The position numbers and the translations under genes are program-made. A model generated the notes under the pieces. The model was not told the DNA's origin and searched no databases. It saw only the letters and a list, made by a program, of their open reading frames with translations. From positions 1 to 47,731 of the forward strand of contig CAZTTG010000050.1 of assembly GCA_964615935.1 (NCBI GenBank): 47,731 nucleotides of DNA, written 5' to 3'. Below are positions 47,450 to 47,731 of this stretch, in pieces; within the stretch, counting starts at the first letter, position 1, and every line of letters begins with the position of its first letter. The stretch is from CAZTTG01 sp964615935 (GTDB taxonomy: Bacteria > Planctomycetota > UBA1135 > GCA-002686595).

Positions 47450-47489
47450 GGTGCGCCGGCGCGGCGGAGCCGCGCCAGGCGGCACCTCG
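47450..47489. terminator. strong hairpin after dapB
   Basis: GGCGCGGC-GGA-GCCGCGCC (47458-47476) is a perfect 8-bp stem with loop GGA. Outer segments GGTGC/GCACC and GCC/GGC extend it to about 16 pairs with small bulges. No T-tract follows. Confidence 0.65.
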
Positions 47490-47617
47490 GCCGGGCGCCT
47501 ACAGCTCGATCCCTGCTCCCACGAGCGTTCGTTGGAGCCGTCAGGGGACCGGACTGAGCAACGAAGGCACCCTACGGTTCGCCGAGGACACGCGGTGCCC
47601 GCGTGGGATGCCTCCGG

Positions 47618-47632
47618 CGGGTGGAAGACCCG
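47618..47632 (+). promoter_or_regulatory. leader stem-loop before the last gene
   Basis: CGGGT-GGAAG-ACCCG, identical in its 13-base core to the stem-loop before transketolase (27400-27419). It ends 45 bases before the predicted start codon at 47678. Confidence 0.4.
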
Positions 47633-47677
47633 ATGGATGCCTCCCCCCCCTTCGCGGCCCCGAGGAGGAAAAACCTG

Positions 47678-47731
47678 ATGACGAACGCCACATGCTCGGT
47701 GCGCTGCGCGCACCTCGCGTGGCTCCCGGCG
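47678..47731 (+). CDS. start of a gene running off the window
   Basis: Eighteen codons (MTNATCSVRCAHLAWLPA) are visible before the edge. AGGAGG at 47663-47668 stands nine bases before the ATG, one of the better ribosome sites in the window. Two cysteines appear early. The product cannot be named from so little sequence. Confidence 0.45.
   Translation, partial: MTNATCSVRCAHLAWLPA

Noticed and set aside
47490..47677. Riboswitch in the leader of the last gene
   Set aside because: An inverted repeat TTCGTTG/CAACGAA and the GGAAG stem-loop are present, but no cobalamin, TPP, glycine or c-di-GMP core could be matched.

Overview
The window is very GC-rich bacterial DNA (visibly above 70% G+C) with a draft-assembly scar: exactly 100 Ns at 26258-26357. 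Several features point to an uncultured Planctomycetota (PVC superphylum) chromosome: a GreA factor with a roughly 600-residue N-terminal extension like the one known from Chlamydia; a secreted FG-GAP protein whose C-terminal domain is of a kind I associate with Planctomycetota genomes; a eukaryote-like UDP-GlcNAc pyrophosphorylase; and many exported proteins of unknown function. The assignment is an inference from gene content, not from a marker tree.

Left part (1-9400): tRNA-Asn with a clear promoter, then a minus-strand block of gluQ preceded by a double-PilZ protein. Next comes a two-gene SAM-recycling operon (ArsR-methyltransferase fusion, then ahcY), the long GreA protein, and a divergent amidohydrolase-like protein that has lost its metal ligands.

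9400-18640 is one plus-strand, translationally coupled run. Three exported proteins of unknown function precede a 1282-residue membrane Ser/Thr kinase (kinase, zinc ribbon, long helical region, one TM segment, external domain), followed by dusB on a GTGA overlap. This is the best candidate in the window for an undescribed envelope or signalling system. A bidirectional terminator separates it from class I fructose-bisphosphate aldolase (minus). An unknown secreted protein and pcnB follow on the minus strand.

23400-27150 carries translation housekeeping and quality control: tRNA-Trp, rsmG, tRNA-Leu, smpB and the tmRNA gene ssrA (tag ATTANNLQLAA). A frameshifted, gap-interrupted FG-GAP surface protein lies next on the minus strand.

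27440-33410 is a plus-strand operon of transketolase, a lipoprotein, a YbhN/AglD-type membrane protein, a PfkB sugar kinase and the RNA ligase/phosphodiesterase thpR. A gene-free 449-base stretch full of inverted repeats follows. Downstream lie recA (sigma70-type promoter plus a GAAC-N7-GAAC SOS-like box) and alaS.

37920-44330 is the fatty-acid synthesis cluster rpmF-plsX-fabH-fabD-fabG-acpP-fabF plus a small unknown protein, behind a near-consensus promoter. The window ends with a zinc alcohol-dehydrogenase-like protein, a UDP-sugar pyrophosphorylase, dapB, a strong hairpin and the first codons of one more gene.

Promoters of a recurring TTGnnn-N16/17-TAnnnT form can be read in front of tRNA-Asn, tRNA-Trp, tRNA-Leu, recA, rpmF and fba, with a close variant before ssrA. 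This suggests an ordinary housekeeping sigma factor.
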